11,356 nt of DNA. Source: Candidatus Zixiibacteriota bacterium. GTDB taxonomy: Bacteria; Zixibacteria; MSB-5A5; SM1-73. Positions 1 to 7,277 of this stretch are shown piece after piece (the stretch's first letter is position 1; each line of letters begins with the position of its first letter). Made by a program: the position numbers and the translations under genes. The notes below the pieces were generated by a model. It made no database searches and was not told where the DNA came from. It saw only the letters and a program-made list of their open reading frames with translations. The stretch is taken from positions 1-11,356 of the forward strand of contig JAOZNS010000074.1 of the NCBI GenBank assembly GCA_029933635.1. Direction: 5' to 3'.

Positions 1-155
1 TGCAAACTGATTGAATCCTACAAAAAAACCAACATAAAAACGTTACGCTACCAAATTTTTAAAAAATATTCTTTTTTCGGGTATCGCCTGTTTTTCTGTT
101 CTCCAAAAAGTGCGTGATTTATGTCTCGTCTTTACATGGGCAGGAGAAATTTTCC

Positions 156-184
156 TTGACAACTGTCTTGGTTGAGGTTATAAA
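156..184 (+). promoter_or_regulatory. Upstream sigma70-type promoter (P1) of the membrane protein gene
   Basis: A perfect -35 hexamer TTGACA at 156-161 is followed, after 17 bp, by TATAAA at 179-184 (five of six matches to TATAAT). The expected start of transcription is near 191, giving a leader of about 55 nt before the ATG at 246. Its position and orientation fit the gene that follows. Hexamers and spacing are seen directly; activity is inferred. Confidence 0.65.
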
Positions 185-200
185 TTATTGATTTTATAAT
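172..200 (+). promoter_or_regulatory. Downstream overlapping sigma70-type promoter (P2)
   Basis: TTGAGG at 172-177 and a perfect TATAAT at 195-200 are separated by 17 bp. This second promoter is shifted 16 bp from P1, and its -35 box lies inside the P1 spacer, so RNA polymerase could not occupy both at once. The start would be near 207. Its -10 is better and its -35 poorer than those of P1, so I cannot tell which dominates. Confidence 0.5.
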
Positions 201-245
201 TTAGGGTGTGCTCAAGTTAAGAGAATTTCAAGCAGGAGGTTGGTG

Positions 246-1478
246 ATGACCAAATTCTATTTTGATGTGAGAGACATTTTTCGAGCTCCCCGCTTAGCGC
301 TTTCCGGCAAAAAGATTTTGCTTCAGTTTATGGGACTTCTTCTGGGATATTTGGGGTATCTTTTATTTACCTATCTTGCCTTCCTTTCCGCCGGCTCCTC
401 CTTCTCTGAAACTTGGGAGGTTCATGGGCTTTTCCCTCTTTCGGGTTTCCCTTTCGTTGCCTGGTATAGCTGGGCGATTTTCCTCATCGGCTGCATGATC
501 GCTTTAATTTGCTGGCTTCTATCAAGCACCATGGTGGGAAAGGTTACCTATGAGCAACTCAAAGGGGATGACTTCTATTCCTCCAAGGAGGCTTTCAGGT
601 TCTTAAAGAAACATTTTGGTCCCGCATTGCTTTCGCCCTTTTCCCTGTTAGCCTTTATCGCTTTTTTGATAATCTGTGGAATAATTGTGGGACTGGTGGG
701 AAAGATACCCTACGTCGGGGAGATAGGCATCGGAATCTTTTACCTGGTTCCCCTGTTCGCCGCCGCCTTATGTTTGGCTTATGTGGTTTTCATCTTTTTC
801 GTCTCCCTGCTTTTGGCTCCAGCGGTGGTGGCAACCTTAAAGGAGGATACCTTTGAGACCATCGTCCAGATCTTCTCCTCCGTGTGGAATCAGGCTTGGC
901 GATACTTTCTTTACACCGGTCTTGTTGGGGTGATGGCCAAGGTGGGAATCTTTGTCTTCGGCTATTTCTCATTCAGGGCGGTTCAATTCATTCACCTCAC
1001 CTGTGGAGTCTTCATGAAGGATAAGCTGACCGACATCACCGAGGAAGCCCTCTCTTACATCACCATTCCTCAGCATGTGCTGGACTATTTCTCAAACATC
1101 TTTGCCGGGATAAACTTCCGGTTCCATCTCCCAGAGATTGGTCCAGGAATTTATCTCAACTGGTCCGGCGAGGTCTCCGCCTTTTTAATCGCCATCTCCT
1201 TGATATTTATCATCTTTATGGTCCTCTCCTATGGTCTGGCTATAATAAGCACCGGACAAACCCTCACCTATATCATCCTCCGGAAGAAGAAGGATGATGA
1301 GAACCTTTTAGAGAGGAAGACAGAGACCGAAGAGGAGGAAGAGAGAAGAGAGATGGAGGAGAAGGAAAAAGAGGAGAAGGAGAAAAAAGAGAAGGAAACC
1401 GAGGCGGTGGGAGCTGAGGAGAAATCATCTGAAGAAAAACCTTCAGATAAATCGGAGGAAAAAAGCCAAGGAAGTTAA
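246..1478 (+). CDS. Multi-pass membrane protein of unknown function with charged C-terminal tail
   Basis: I do not recognise this protein. It is about 410 residues and almost entirely membrane-embedded up to residue 345. Hydrophobic stretches lie near residues 25-50, 70-93, 130-152, 160-198 (long enough for one or two passes), 219-242 and 310-345. A polar region at about 255-305 separates the last two. The tail from about 346 to 410 is dominated by Glu and Lys and is probably a cytoplasmic, disordered or helical extension. The helix after residue 190 ('APAVVATLKEDTFETIV') loosely recalls integral-membrane families with a Pro-x-x-x pattern before an amphipathic helix; this is too weak for a name. 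AGGAGGT at 234-240 lies 5 bp before the ATG at 246, so that start is preferred over in-frame TTG (240) and GTG (243), which crowd or overlap it. The gene appears monocistronic, with tandem promoters upstream and an intrinsic terminator downstream. Confidence 0.85.
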   Translation: MTKFYFDVRDIFRAPRLALSGKKILLQFMGLLLGYLGYLLFTYLAFLSAGSSFSETWEVHGLFPLSGFPFVAWYSWAIFLIGCMIALICWLLSSTMVGKVTYEQLKGDDFYSSKEAFRFLKKHFGPALLSPFSLLAFIAFLIICGIIVGLVGKIPYVGEIGIGIFYLVPLFAAALCLAYVVFIFFVSLLLAPAVVATLKEDTFETIVQIFSSVWNQAWRYFLYTGLVGVMAKVGIFVFGYFSFRAVQFIHLTCGVFMKDKLTDITEEALSYITIPQHVLDYFSNIFAGINFRFHLPEIGPGIYLNWSGEVSAFLIAISLIFIIFMVLSYGLAIISTGQTLTYIILRKKKDDENLLERKTETEEEEERREMEEKEKEEKEKKEKETEAVGAEEKSSEEKPSDKSEEKSQGS

Positions 1479-1495
1479 CTGACCTTTTCTAAATA

Positions 1496-1533
1496 GTGAA
1501 TCTGCTCTTGAGGATCTCATAGAGACAGTTCAC
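1496..1533 (+). other. Imperfect hairpin just downstream of the membrane protein gene
   Basis: The sequence folds into a 16-bp stem with three single-base bulges: GTGAA 1496-1500 with TTCAC 1529-1533, CTG with CAG, CTCT with AGAG, and TGAG with CTCA, closed by a GAT loop (1513-1515). It starts 17 nt after the stop codon and has no T tract, so it is not itself an intrinsic terminator. It may stabilise the 3' end of the transcript that ends at the terminator about 30 nt further on. Confidence 0.4.
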
Positions 1534-1562
1534 GAATTGTCACCACCGGTTTAGTAACCATT

Positions 1563-1607
1563 AAAAAGCGGAGAGGCTAAGCGCTCTCCGTTTTCTGTTT
1601 TTCTTTT
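1563..1607 (+). terminator. Intrinsic terminator after the membrane protein gene
   Basis: A perfect CGGAGAG/CTCTCCG stem (1569-1575 with 1584-1590) has an 8-nt loop. It extends outward through G-T and A-T pairs (AAAAG at 1564-1568 with the T's from 1591). A long T-rich tract, broken only by CTG and C, follows to about 1607. This is a classic Rho-independent terminator about 85 nt past the stop codon. The A-rich left flank could give some activity on the opposite strand. Confidence 0.85.
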
Positions 1608-1735
1608 TCGATAACTTCTTATCATATGGTCTACTCTTGCCTGCCTTTTTGTGGGTCAAGAAAAAATTTCAGCCATCAAAGGGAATGTCGATATTAAAAA
1701 AGGGCTGAGCTTAACTAAATCAGAAGGGGGAAAGT

Positions 1736-3397
1736 ATGTCAGCTGAAATCGTCAAATTATTGCGCAAAACCCCAATCTTTGCCACGCTTGATTCTTCCAG
1801 CTTGAAAAATATTGCAAGATTCTTCAAAGAGAAGACCTACTCTTCAGAAGAGGTGCTTTTTAAAGAGGGGACCTTAGGAGATACCTTGTACATCATCAAG
1901 GAGGGTGCCATAAAGATTACCCAAAAGGACAGGGATGGGGAGAAGGAAAAAAGTCGTGCTTTAAGAAGGGAGGGGGATATCTTTGGAGAATCGGGCTTCT
2001 TAGACGAATCACCTCGTCCAGCCACGGCTCAGGCAACTAAGACCACCAAGGTCTTACAACTATCCAGATCGGGCTTTCTTACCATCTTGAACAATCATCC
2101 TTTAATCGCTTATCAAATCGTCAAGGTTTTAAGCTCGCGCCTGAAGCAATCTGATCTACGAATCATCGAGGAGCTGAAGGAGAAAAATGAACAACTTCAG
2201 CAAGCATATCTTAGCCTCCAAGAGAAGCTTAAGATCAAGGAAAGCGAAAAGGGGGCAGATAAATCCTCGGAGACCGTAGGAGAAAGGGAAAGTTCGGCTG
2301 ATAAACTGCTTTCTTTTGTTCCTTATCCAGTAATTTGCACCGGGGAGGACGAGCAGATCTTCTTTTTCAATAAAGCGGCAGAAAGGGAATTTGGTTATAG
2401 AAGCGAGGAAATATTGGGCAAATCTATCAAGATGTTGTGGAAGGAATCTTCCTGGCTTCCGGTTCTTCCAGCCATTCAAAAGGAGTTGAAAGAAAAAAAG
2501 GTCTGGGAGGGAGAGATGGTGGCTAAGAAAAAGAACGGAGAAGAGTTTCTATCTTTCACCGTCATCACCCCGATCTTTGACGCCCGTGGTAAAAATGATG
2601 GCAAGCTCTACTTCAGCCAGAATGTGACCCTAAAAAGAAGCCGGGAGTGGGAGGAAAGGCTGGAAGAAGAGTTAGCTATAACACAACAAACTGTCGAACC
2701 AGTAGCCGAGCTTGTGCAAACAGAGTTGAAAAAACTCTCCGACGCTTTTGAGACCTTGCCCCTTGAGCTGGGTGAGGCCAACCTGAACAGATCACAAAAG
2801 AAGATGACCATCATGAGAGAGGCACTGGATAACATCACACGTTTAATCTCAGAGTTGACTCCGACGTCTTCGCCTGAAGTTACCTCAGAGCCACTTAACC
2901 TGGTCGGTTTCCTGGAGGAGGAATTACTTCTATTAAAAGCTCAGAAAAAATTTCAGGATATCCTGCTGGAGACGCATTTTAAGGAAAATACTCCAGAGGT
3001 GAAAGCAAACAGAAGTCAATTGCAAAAGCTATTTCATACCATCTTGGACAATGCCGTGGCTTCATTACTTCCCGTCCTGGATCGAAAACGCACCATAACC
3101 ATAGAGGCAAGCGGGGTGAATCAAAATAGGGAGGTGCTGGTTCAGATCTCAGATAACGGGATGGGAATAAGCTCATCGGATGTCTCGAAGGTCTTGAAGG
3201 GATATCCCCCAACAAAAATGGGTAAATTGGGTCTGGCTTTATCTTCGATAGCTCGAATAGTGAAAAGACACCAAGGAAGTTTAGAGATTTACAGCGATGA
3301 GGGAGCTTACACCCTGTTTGTCATCAAATTTCCTGCATACCAGGAAAAGGAAGTCTCTCTGCCTCAACCGGTCAGGGCTTTAGAAGTTCAAAGCTGA
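1736..3397 (+). CDS. Cyclic-nucleotide-binding / PAS / histidine-kinase-like sensor protein
   Basis: This is a 553-residue soluble signalling protein with no membrane segment. Residues about 13-137 form a cyclic-nucleotide-binding domain. Its phosphate-binding cassette (FGE 83-85, PRPATA 93-98) has the spacing seen in PKA regulatory subunits and CRP, including the Glu and the phosphate-binding Arg94, so cAMP or a related ligand is plausible. A coiled coil follows (about 138-172), then a PAS domain (about 188-300). Residues 301-380 should be the dimerisation/phosphotransfer helices and 385-535 form an HATPase domain. That domain keeps the N-box Asn439 and a clear G1 box (DNGMG, 473-477), but has a degenerate G2 box (GKLGLAL, 496-502). 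The only histidines are 121, 414, 434 and 512, so none lies in the expected phosphoacceptor helix. It may be a pseudokinase or work through ATP-dependent conformational change. No response regulator is adjacent. The ATG at 1736 follows AAGGGGG with 5-nt spacing. The next gene is convergent. Confidence 0.88.
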   Translation: MSAEIVKLLRKTPIFATLDSSSLKNIARFFKEKTYSSEEVLFKEGTLGDTLYIIKEGAIKITQKDRDGEKEKSRALRREGDIFGESGFLDESPRPATAQATKTTKVLQLSRSGFLTILNNHPLIAYQIVKVLSSRLKQSDLRIIEELKEKNEQLQQAYLSLQEKLKIKESEKGADKSSETVGERESSADKLLSFVPYPVICTGEDEQIFFFNKAAEREFGYRSEEILGKSIKMLWKESSWLPVLPAIQKELKEKKVWEGEMVAKKKNGEEFLSFTVITPIFDARGKNDGKLYFSQNVTLKRSREWEERLEEELAITQQTVEPVAELVQTELKKLSDAFETLPLELGEANLNRSQKKMTIMREALDNITRLISELTPTSSPEVTSEPLNLVGFLEEELLLLKAQKKFQDILLETHFKENTPEVKANRSQLQKLFHTILDNAVASLLPVLDRKRTITIEASGVNQNREVLVQISDNGMGISSSDVSKVLKGYPPTKMGKLGLALSSIARIVKRHQGSLEIYSDEGAYTLFVIKFPAYQEKEVSLPQPVRALEVQS

Positions 3398-3560
3398 GAT
3401 TTTTGAAAGTAAGAAAGAAGCTTAAGTTGAATCTTGGAACCTCCCAGGAACATCTTCTACCTACCATGCTGGGTAAGTTCAGAGAAATAGATTATCCTTA
3501 AAGTTATCCATTTTTTCCAACAAACTCATAGAAGCATAAAAGCGAGCGTTATCAGCTCTT

Positions 3561-3584
3561 CTTTAGAAGATAAGCTTTCTAAGG
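3561..3584. terminator. Weak hairpin between convergent genes, possible terminator
   Basis: CTTTAGAA at 3561-3568 pairs with TTCTAAGG at 3577-3584 (8 bp including one G-T) around an 8-nt loop. It lies 2 bp beyond the transporter stop codon on the - strand, and 164 bp past the end of the sensor gene on the + strand. On the + strand a T-rich run (TCTCATATTGTTTTTA) follows; on the - strand there is none. The stem is AT-rich, so this is only a candidate. The rest of 3398-3586 holds nothing I can identify. Confidence 0.2.
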
Positions 3585-3586
3585 TC

Positions 3587-4720
3587 TCATATTGTTTTTA
3601 CCTTCAGGGAAAGGAGCATATCAAAGAAGACGATGGCGGCGCCGAAAAGGAAGGTGCTTTTGAAGCCCAGAAGCTCCCAGATAACGCCGCCCAAGACGGG
3701 TAGAATCACTGCAGAAATATGGTTTGCCGTTACGCTGAAGGATATACAGCTGGTTAAATCGGACTTGCCTGAAATCTTCCTTATATAGGAGTGAAGGGCA
3801 ATGGAGGAGCCAAAAAGTATGTTGTCCATCACAAAGAAGACAAATAGCAGGGGAAGCCAACCGATGTAGGCGTAGCCACAAAAGATGAAAACCAGCAAAA
3901 AAGAGCTTCCCGCCAGAATCGCCCTTTCTCCCCATCTCTCCACCAAATTCCCCATCAGATTATTGGTGTAGATGGTGATCACGTTTGAGAAGAAAAATAA
4001 AACTGCAGTAGTGGAGATATCGATATGATAGTTTGCCACCAAAAGGAAGATGGCAAAGGTGGTGAAGATATGACGTCGACAGCCTCTCAGAAAACTTAAG
4101 ACATAGTAAAGAAAATATCTTCTTTTCAAGGAGATCTTTCTTTCTTCCCCCTCAACTCGGTTGGACTCAAGGGTGAAGGTGAAATAGATTCCAACCAAGG
4201 AGACCACTGCACCGAAGAAAGTCAAAACCTCCCGATAACCAAAAAAGAAGGTGGCAACCAAAACACAGAGGGTTGCGATCACCCCGGCTAAAGATTCGGT
4301 GCTTTTTATCCTTCCCTGATCTTTTCCTGATTCTTTGGTCCGGATAAAGTGGAGCAGAAGCGCGTTGTTGGAGGAGAGAAAGTTATGAAAACCAAAGCTC
4401 ATCACCAACGTTCCTATCCCCAACATGAAAATCGAATCTGCATATCCCACTAACATCAATCCCAAACCGGAAAGGAAGATGCTTAGGGTGGCGATCTTGA
4501 CCTCAGCTAAATATAAAGCCAAGGCTCCCACCATGAAACCTAAAAGACCTGGGATTTCACGAATCGACTGAATCATTCCTATCTGTGCCGGGGTGATATC
4601 TAAAATCTCCTTGGCGAAGTTGTTGAACGTCACCCTCCACACGGTAAAGCCAAAGAACAGACAAAAGGTGTTTAAAGCTATGGTTAGGAGGTTGACCTCT
4701 TGTTTTTGAAAAAGTTTCAT
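3587..4720 (-). CDS. Major facilitator superfamily (MFS) transporter
   Basis: This is a 377-residue polytopic inner-membrane protein, probably a secondary transporter of small molecules; the substrate cannot be told. About twelve hydrophobic segments are split into two halves by a basic central loop at about 184-203 (ESNRVEGEERK..LKRR), the usual MFS arrangement. An MFS motif A-like loop, GNLVERWGER, is at 257-266 in the second half. The equivalent loop in the first half (GALALYLAEVKI, 65-76) is degenerate. The length is slightly short of the usual 390-420. The ATG has only a weak Shine-Dalgarno (TTGAGAG immediately upstream). AT-rich sequence at about 4730-4800 could hold its promoter, but I see no convincing pair of hexamers. 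It lies downstream of the protease on the same strand, across 400 bp, so co-transcription is doubtful. It is unrelated by sequence to the convergent sensor gene. Confidence 0.8.
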   Translation of the reverse strand: MKLFQKQEVNLLTIALNTFCLFFGFTVWRVTFNNFAKEILDITPAQIGMIQSIREIPGLLGFMVGALALYLAEVKIATLSIFLSGLGLMLVGYADSIFMLGIGTLVMSFGFHNFLSSNNALLLHFIRTKESGKDQGRIKSTESLAGVIATLCVLVATFFFGYREVLTFFGAVVSLVGIYFTFTLESNRVEGEERKISLKRRYFLYYVLSFLRGCRRHIFTTFAIFLLVANYHIDISTTAVLFFFSNVITIYTNNLMGNLVERWGERAILAGSSFLLVFIFCGYAYIGWLPLLFVFFVMDNILFGSSIALHSYIRKISGKSDLTSCISFSVTANHISAVILPVLGGVIWELLGFKSTFLFGAAIVFFDMLLSLKVKTI

Positions 4721-4800
4721 CTCTCAACGCCAATATAATTAGCTACTTTTCCACCCTAACCCGAATATAATATCTTTTTTAAATTATGAATTTTAATTTT

Positions 4801-4822
4801 GCGCCTTTTCCCAAAAGGACGC
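4801..4822. other. Short hairpin upstream of the MFS gene
   Basis: GCG-CCTTTT (4801-4809) pairs with AAAAGG-(A)-CGC (4813-4822) around a CCC loop, giving 9 bp with one bulged A. It lies about 80 bp upstream of the transporter start. No T tract follows on either strand, so it is not an obvious terminator. It may be an operator or leader structure, or chance. Confidence 0.25.
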
Positions 4823-4872
4823 GAGAGAGAAAATAGGAGGTTGTTCAAAAAAGCAAAACAGGCGGGGACAGT

Positions 4873-5082
4873 TTAGGTTGACCAATGTAGGAACATTCCC
4901 TGTGGAGCCCACCTTAGGGTCAGGAAAGGAACGAACCATTGTTCCCACAAAAACTTTCCTTCGATGATAGCGTCCATATGACAAATTAGATAAATTTGAT
5001 CGGGATCACGCCAAATTCTTGGATTAAAAATCTGGGAGAGAGAAGAAACAGGAGGATAAGGTTGGAGAAATCCTCTGATCAT
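4873..5082 (-). CDS. Doubtful small ORF, possible relic (69 aa)
   Basis: An ATG at 5082 on the - strand is preceded by AAGGT with about 4-nt spacing and opens a frame of 69 codons ending in TAA. The product would be rich in aromatic residues (five Trp, for example IWRDPDQIYLICHMD and KFLWEQWFVPF). I recognise no family, and codon use shows no clear coding bias. A second frame on the same strand (to 4793) is also open here, which argues for chance or decay. It is listed because it is the only frame with a Shine-Dalgarno in the 400-bp gap. Confidence 0.18.
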   Translation of the reverse strand: MIRGFLQPYPPVSSLSQIFNPRIWRDPDQIYLICHMDAIIEGKFLWEQWFVPFLTLRWAPQGMFLHWST

Positions 5083-5095
5083 AATACCTTGTTGG

Positions 5096-5113
5096 GGCAA
5101 TTCATGAATTGCC
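5096..5113. repeat. Perfect 18-bp palindrome beside the protease stop codon
   Basis: GGCAATTCA at 5096-5104 is followed at once by its exact reverse complement TGAATTGCC (5105-5113). It begins 7 bp downstream of the protease stop codon. As RNA it gives a 7-bp stem with a CATG loop but no U tract. Similar GGGGCRATTCATGAATYGCC motifs recur as extragenic palindromes in assorted bacterial genomes, as I recall, so this could be one copy of a dispersed family. Only one copy is visible here. Confidence 0.5.
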
Positions 5114-5120
5114 ACTTGTA

Positions 5121-7277
5121 TTAAGCGCAGCCTTCCACAGGAGGAGGTCCTCCCTTGTATAGATAATTTATCAGGTAGACCACATCTCCTACATCCACCA
5201 CACAATCGCCATTGGCATCTCCTGCCGCTAAAGGATCGGGGGGAGACTCTTCCTTGTAGAGATAGTTGACCAAACAAACCACATCGCCCAAATCAATTAC
5301 CCGATCGCCATTAGCATCTCCATATAGATACTGCCACGGTTGATTCAACCAATCCAGCACAGTCTGCATTACCATCATTTGAGTGCTGAGCCATTTCCCG
5401 TGAAAGAAAAAGCCACTTGAATTTATTCCCTCAAAGCCAAATCCGAAATAGACCAGCTTGTAATCCCCCTGGTATTTTATTGCGGCGATCGAATCTGTGG
5501 GAACAAAGAAGGAACCCGAATATACCAATACCGTATCCGCCAGAGTGTCTGGCACCAAGTTGTCCCTGGATATCTGATTTTCAGCTCCCGGGGGGCTGGT
5601 GGTGGAGATCCACAAACTTTCTCCCACCGCATCTCCGGGGTAGCCTCCCACCAGAAATCTGCCACAGTTTCCATCATATCCCACATGCAGATAGTTTTTC
5701 AAAAAGAGCGTATCCAAAGGATCAGATGAGCCGGACAAAGCTTCGGCCACATCTTGGCTGGTTAAAAACAGCCTGCCACCGTCGTCCAGAAATGCCATCA
5801 GATTCAGAACATCTTCATCGGAAAAAATCGAATCCCGGTGATCGCCGGTAAACCAGATCACCACATCATAATCGGATAAACTGTAGCTTTTAACAGGCGG
5901 GCTGGCCTTATCCCATACGTCATACAAAACTCCCAATGAATCTAAGGATGTGGTATAGTAATCCTCTAAGTTTGAGCCATCATCGTCATCCACCACCAGG
6001 ATGCTGGAAGGACCTATCCAGATTTCCCTGGTCCAGCTTTTGGTATAACTGCCCCCATTTCCAGTAACCTGAAAGGTGAAGTTTGCTCTTTTGGGAGGGA
6101 AATCTGAAGGCACCCAGAACTGGATAGGATCGGAATAATTGCTCACCGTATCGTCCACTAAAATGTCACCCAGATCAGAATGGTCCTTTATAAAAACTAT
6201 GCCATCCGTGTCGGCCCAAGCAGTAACTTGAGCTCCATTTAAGGGAACCCATATGTTGGACAGGGTAAGATAGATGTTTACCGTCTCCTCTGGTTCTGGT
6301 CTTCCGTTTCCATTGCCTCCGGCAGAGTCATCCACGGAATAATCTTCCAAGTTGACGAAGGGACCGGGAGGGATGTAACTTATCAGATCGGTGGCATATC
6401 CGATATTACAGCTATTGTATTTTATGTAGAAATATCCATCCATTCCCCAATTGGTCCCCCAGCTGTTTTTCACGATCCAGGCACCTTCACCGGCACATAA
6501 AGTGTCGTTCCAGCCCACAATCAATACCGCATGATTGCAAGGATCGAAACCATCATGTTCATAACATCCCCCGGTATAGTGGAAAAAATCATAATAAACG
6601 GTCATGGCGCAACATACCGGCCCGGTAAGAAGGGCGGTTTTAATAGCCTCAACATTTTGAGCCACCGGTGTCCACCCAGTTATCTTGGCCAGCACTTCGC
6701 AGGATTCCTGTATACAGGGATCGGTATCGTTGGCATGGTAGGGCATGCACTCCTCAGCGACCGATCCAAACTCCTGAAAAAGATCATAAGCATAGCTCAT
6801 CCACCCCCCATCGCAACCCCAGCCATAACTTTTGCAGGAGAGGATCTGTTGTTCGGAAAGATCCAGCTCCTTTTCGCCGTAAATCTTTGCCATCGCCTCC
6901 AAAGCTCCTAAAGCACCAAAAGCCCAACAGCTCCCACAACCTCCTTGATCCTTAACCGGAGTCACCCCGGCAGAATCACGCCAGTCAAATACCTCCGGAA
7001 AATACATGTGAGGTGGAGCTTGAAGCTTTTTGGCGTTTCTGAACCACTCGTCATACCATTCCGGTATCTTCAAACCCAAAAGCTTCTGCCTTTCTGCCTC
7101 AGAAAGCTCAGAGACTGATGTTCTACCAGCGGTCCAATGGTATCCTTTCTCCCGAATCATTCTCTGAACTTCTTCTATTTCCTGATCCACTTCGTCTCTT
7201 GCGATCGCTAAGCTGGATGCAAGGAATAAGAACGCCAAAAACAGAAAAGCACATTGGAAGATCCTCAAACCCTTCAT
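5121..7277 (-). CDS. Secreted papain-family (C1A) cysteine protease with Ig-like and C-terminal dockerin domains
   Basis: This is a 718-residue exported protease. A Sec signal peptide (residues 1-26: basic start, hydrophobic 10-25, likely cut after AIA) precedes a short propeptide (27-92) with the WTAGRTSVSELS pattern seen in bacterial papain homologues. The peptidase spans about 93-302: Gln111 and Cys117 in QGGCGSCWAFG, the GCDGG motif at 154-158, His249 in CNHAVLIVGW and Asn271 in KNSWGTNWG, so the active site is complete. Residues 306-420 resemble an Ig/CARDB-like domain (NGNGRPEPEETV). Residues 425-645 look like a Rossmann-like, ThuA/GATase-type domain (ILVVDDDDG, DYDVVIWFTGD, DGGRLFLTSQD). 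A type I dockerin ends it, with two Ca-binding loops (D654, N656, D658, D662, D665 and D687, N689, D691, D695, D698). No cohesin gene is present here. The ATG follows AGAGGT with suitable spacing. It is transcribed divergently from gapA. Confidence 0.93.
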   Translation of the reverse strand: MKGLRIFQCAFLFLAFLFLASSLAIARDEVDQEIEEVQRMIREKGYHWTAGRTSVSELSEAERQKLLGLKIPEWYDEWFRNAKKLQAPPHMYFPEVFDWRDSAGVTPVKDQGGCGSCWAFGALGALEAMAKIYGEKELDLSEQQILSCKSYGWGCDGGWMSYAYDLFQEFGSVAEECMPYHANDTDPCIQESCEVLAKITGWTPVAQNVEAIKTALLTGPVCCAMTVYYDFFHYTGGCYEHDGFDPCNHAVLIVGWNDTLCAGEGAWIVKNSWGTNWGMDGYFYIKYNSCNIGYATDLISYIPPGPFVNLEDYSVDDSAGGNGNGRPEPEETVNIYLTLSNIWVPLNGAQVTAWADTDGIVFIKDHSDLGDILVDDTVSNYSDPIQFWVPSDFPPKRANFTFQVTGNGGSYTKSWTREIWIGPSSILVVDDDDGSNLEDYYTTSLDSLGVLYDVWDKASPPVKSYSLSDYDVVIWFTGDHRDSIFSDEDVLNLMAFLDDGGRLFLTSQDVAEALSGSSDPLDTLFLKNYLHVGYDGNCGRFLVGGYPGDAVGESLWISTTSPPGAENQISRDNLVPDTLADTVLVYSGSFFVPTDSIAAIKYQGDYKLVYFGFGFEGINSSGFFFHGKWLSTQMMVMQTVLDWLNQPWQYLYGDANGDRVIDLGDVVCLVNYLYKEESPPDPLAAGDANGDCVVDVGDVVYLINYLYKGGPPPVEGCA

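Larger units (their letters stand above)
4721..5120. other. 400-bp intergenic region between the MFS and protease genes
   Basis: This stretch has no convincing gene. It contains AT-rich sequence just upstream of the transporter (4730-4800), the hairpin at 4801-4822, a purine-rich run near 4823-4842 partly resembling one near 5035-5056, a doubtful 69-codon frame on the - strand (4873-5082), and an 18-bp palindrome (5096-5113) next to the protease stop codon. I see no intrinsic terminator with a T tract for the protease. The region may be a decayed gene or dispersed repeat, but I recognise no family. Confidence 0.5.

Noticed and set aside
1..117. Open frame from the window edge (38 codons, ending TGA at 115-117), possible 3' end of an upstream gene
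   Set aside because: It is Lys/Phe/Tyr-rich as expected from AT-rich sequence, shows no recognisable motif, and is too short to separate from chance.
240..245. TTG (240) or GTG (243) as start of the membrane protein
   Set aside because: The TTG overlaps the last base of the Shine-Dalgarno and the GTG is only 2 nt from it; the ATG at 246 has proper spacing.
2156..2479. 107-codon - strand frame inside the sensor gene
   Set aside because: It is antisense to the coiled coil and PAS-encoding part of a clear multidomain protein; no independent support.
5417..5851. 144-codon + strand frame inside the protease gene, and similar frames at 6531-6911 and 6668-6955
   Set aside because: They are antisense to a well-supported protease with a complete active site, and their products have no recognisable features.
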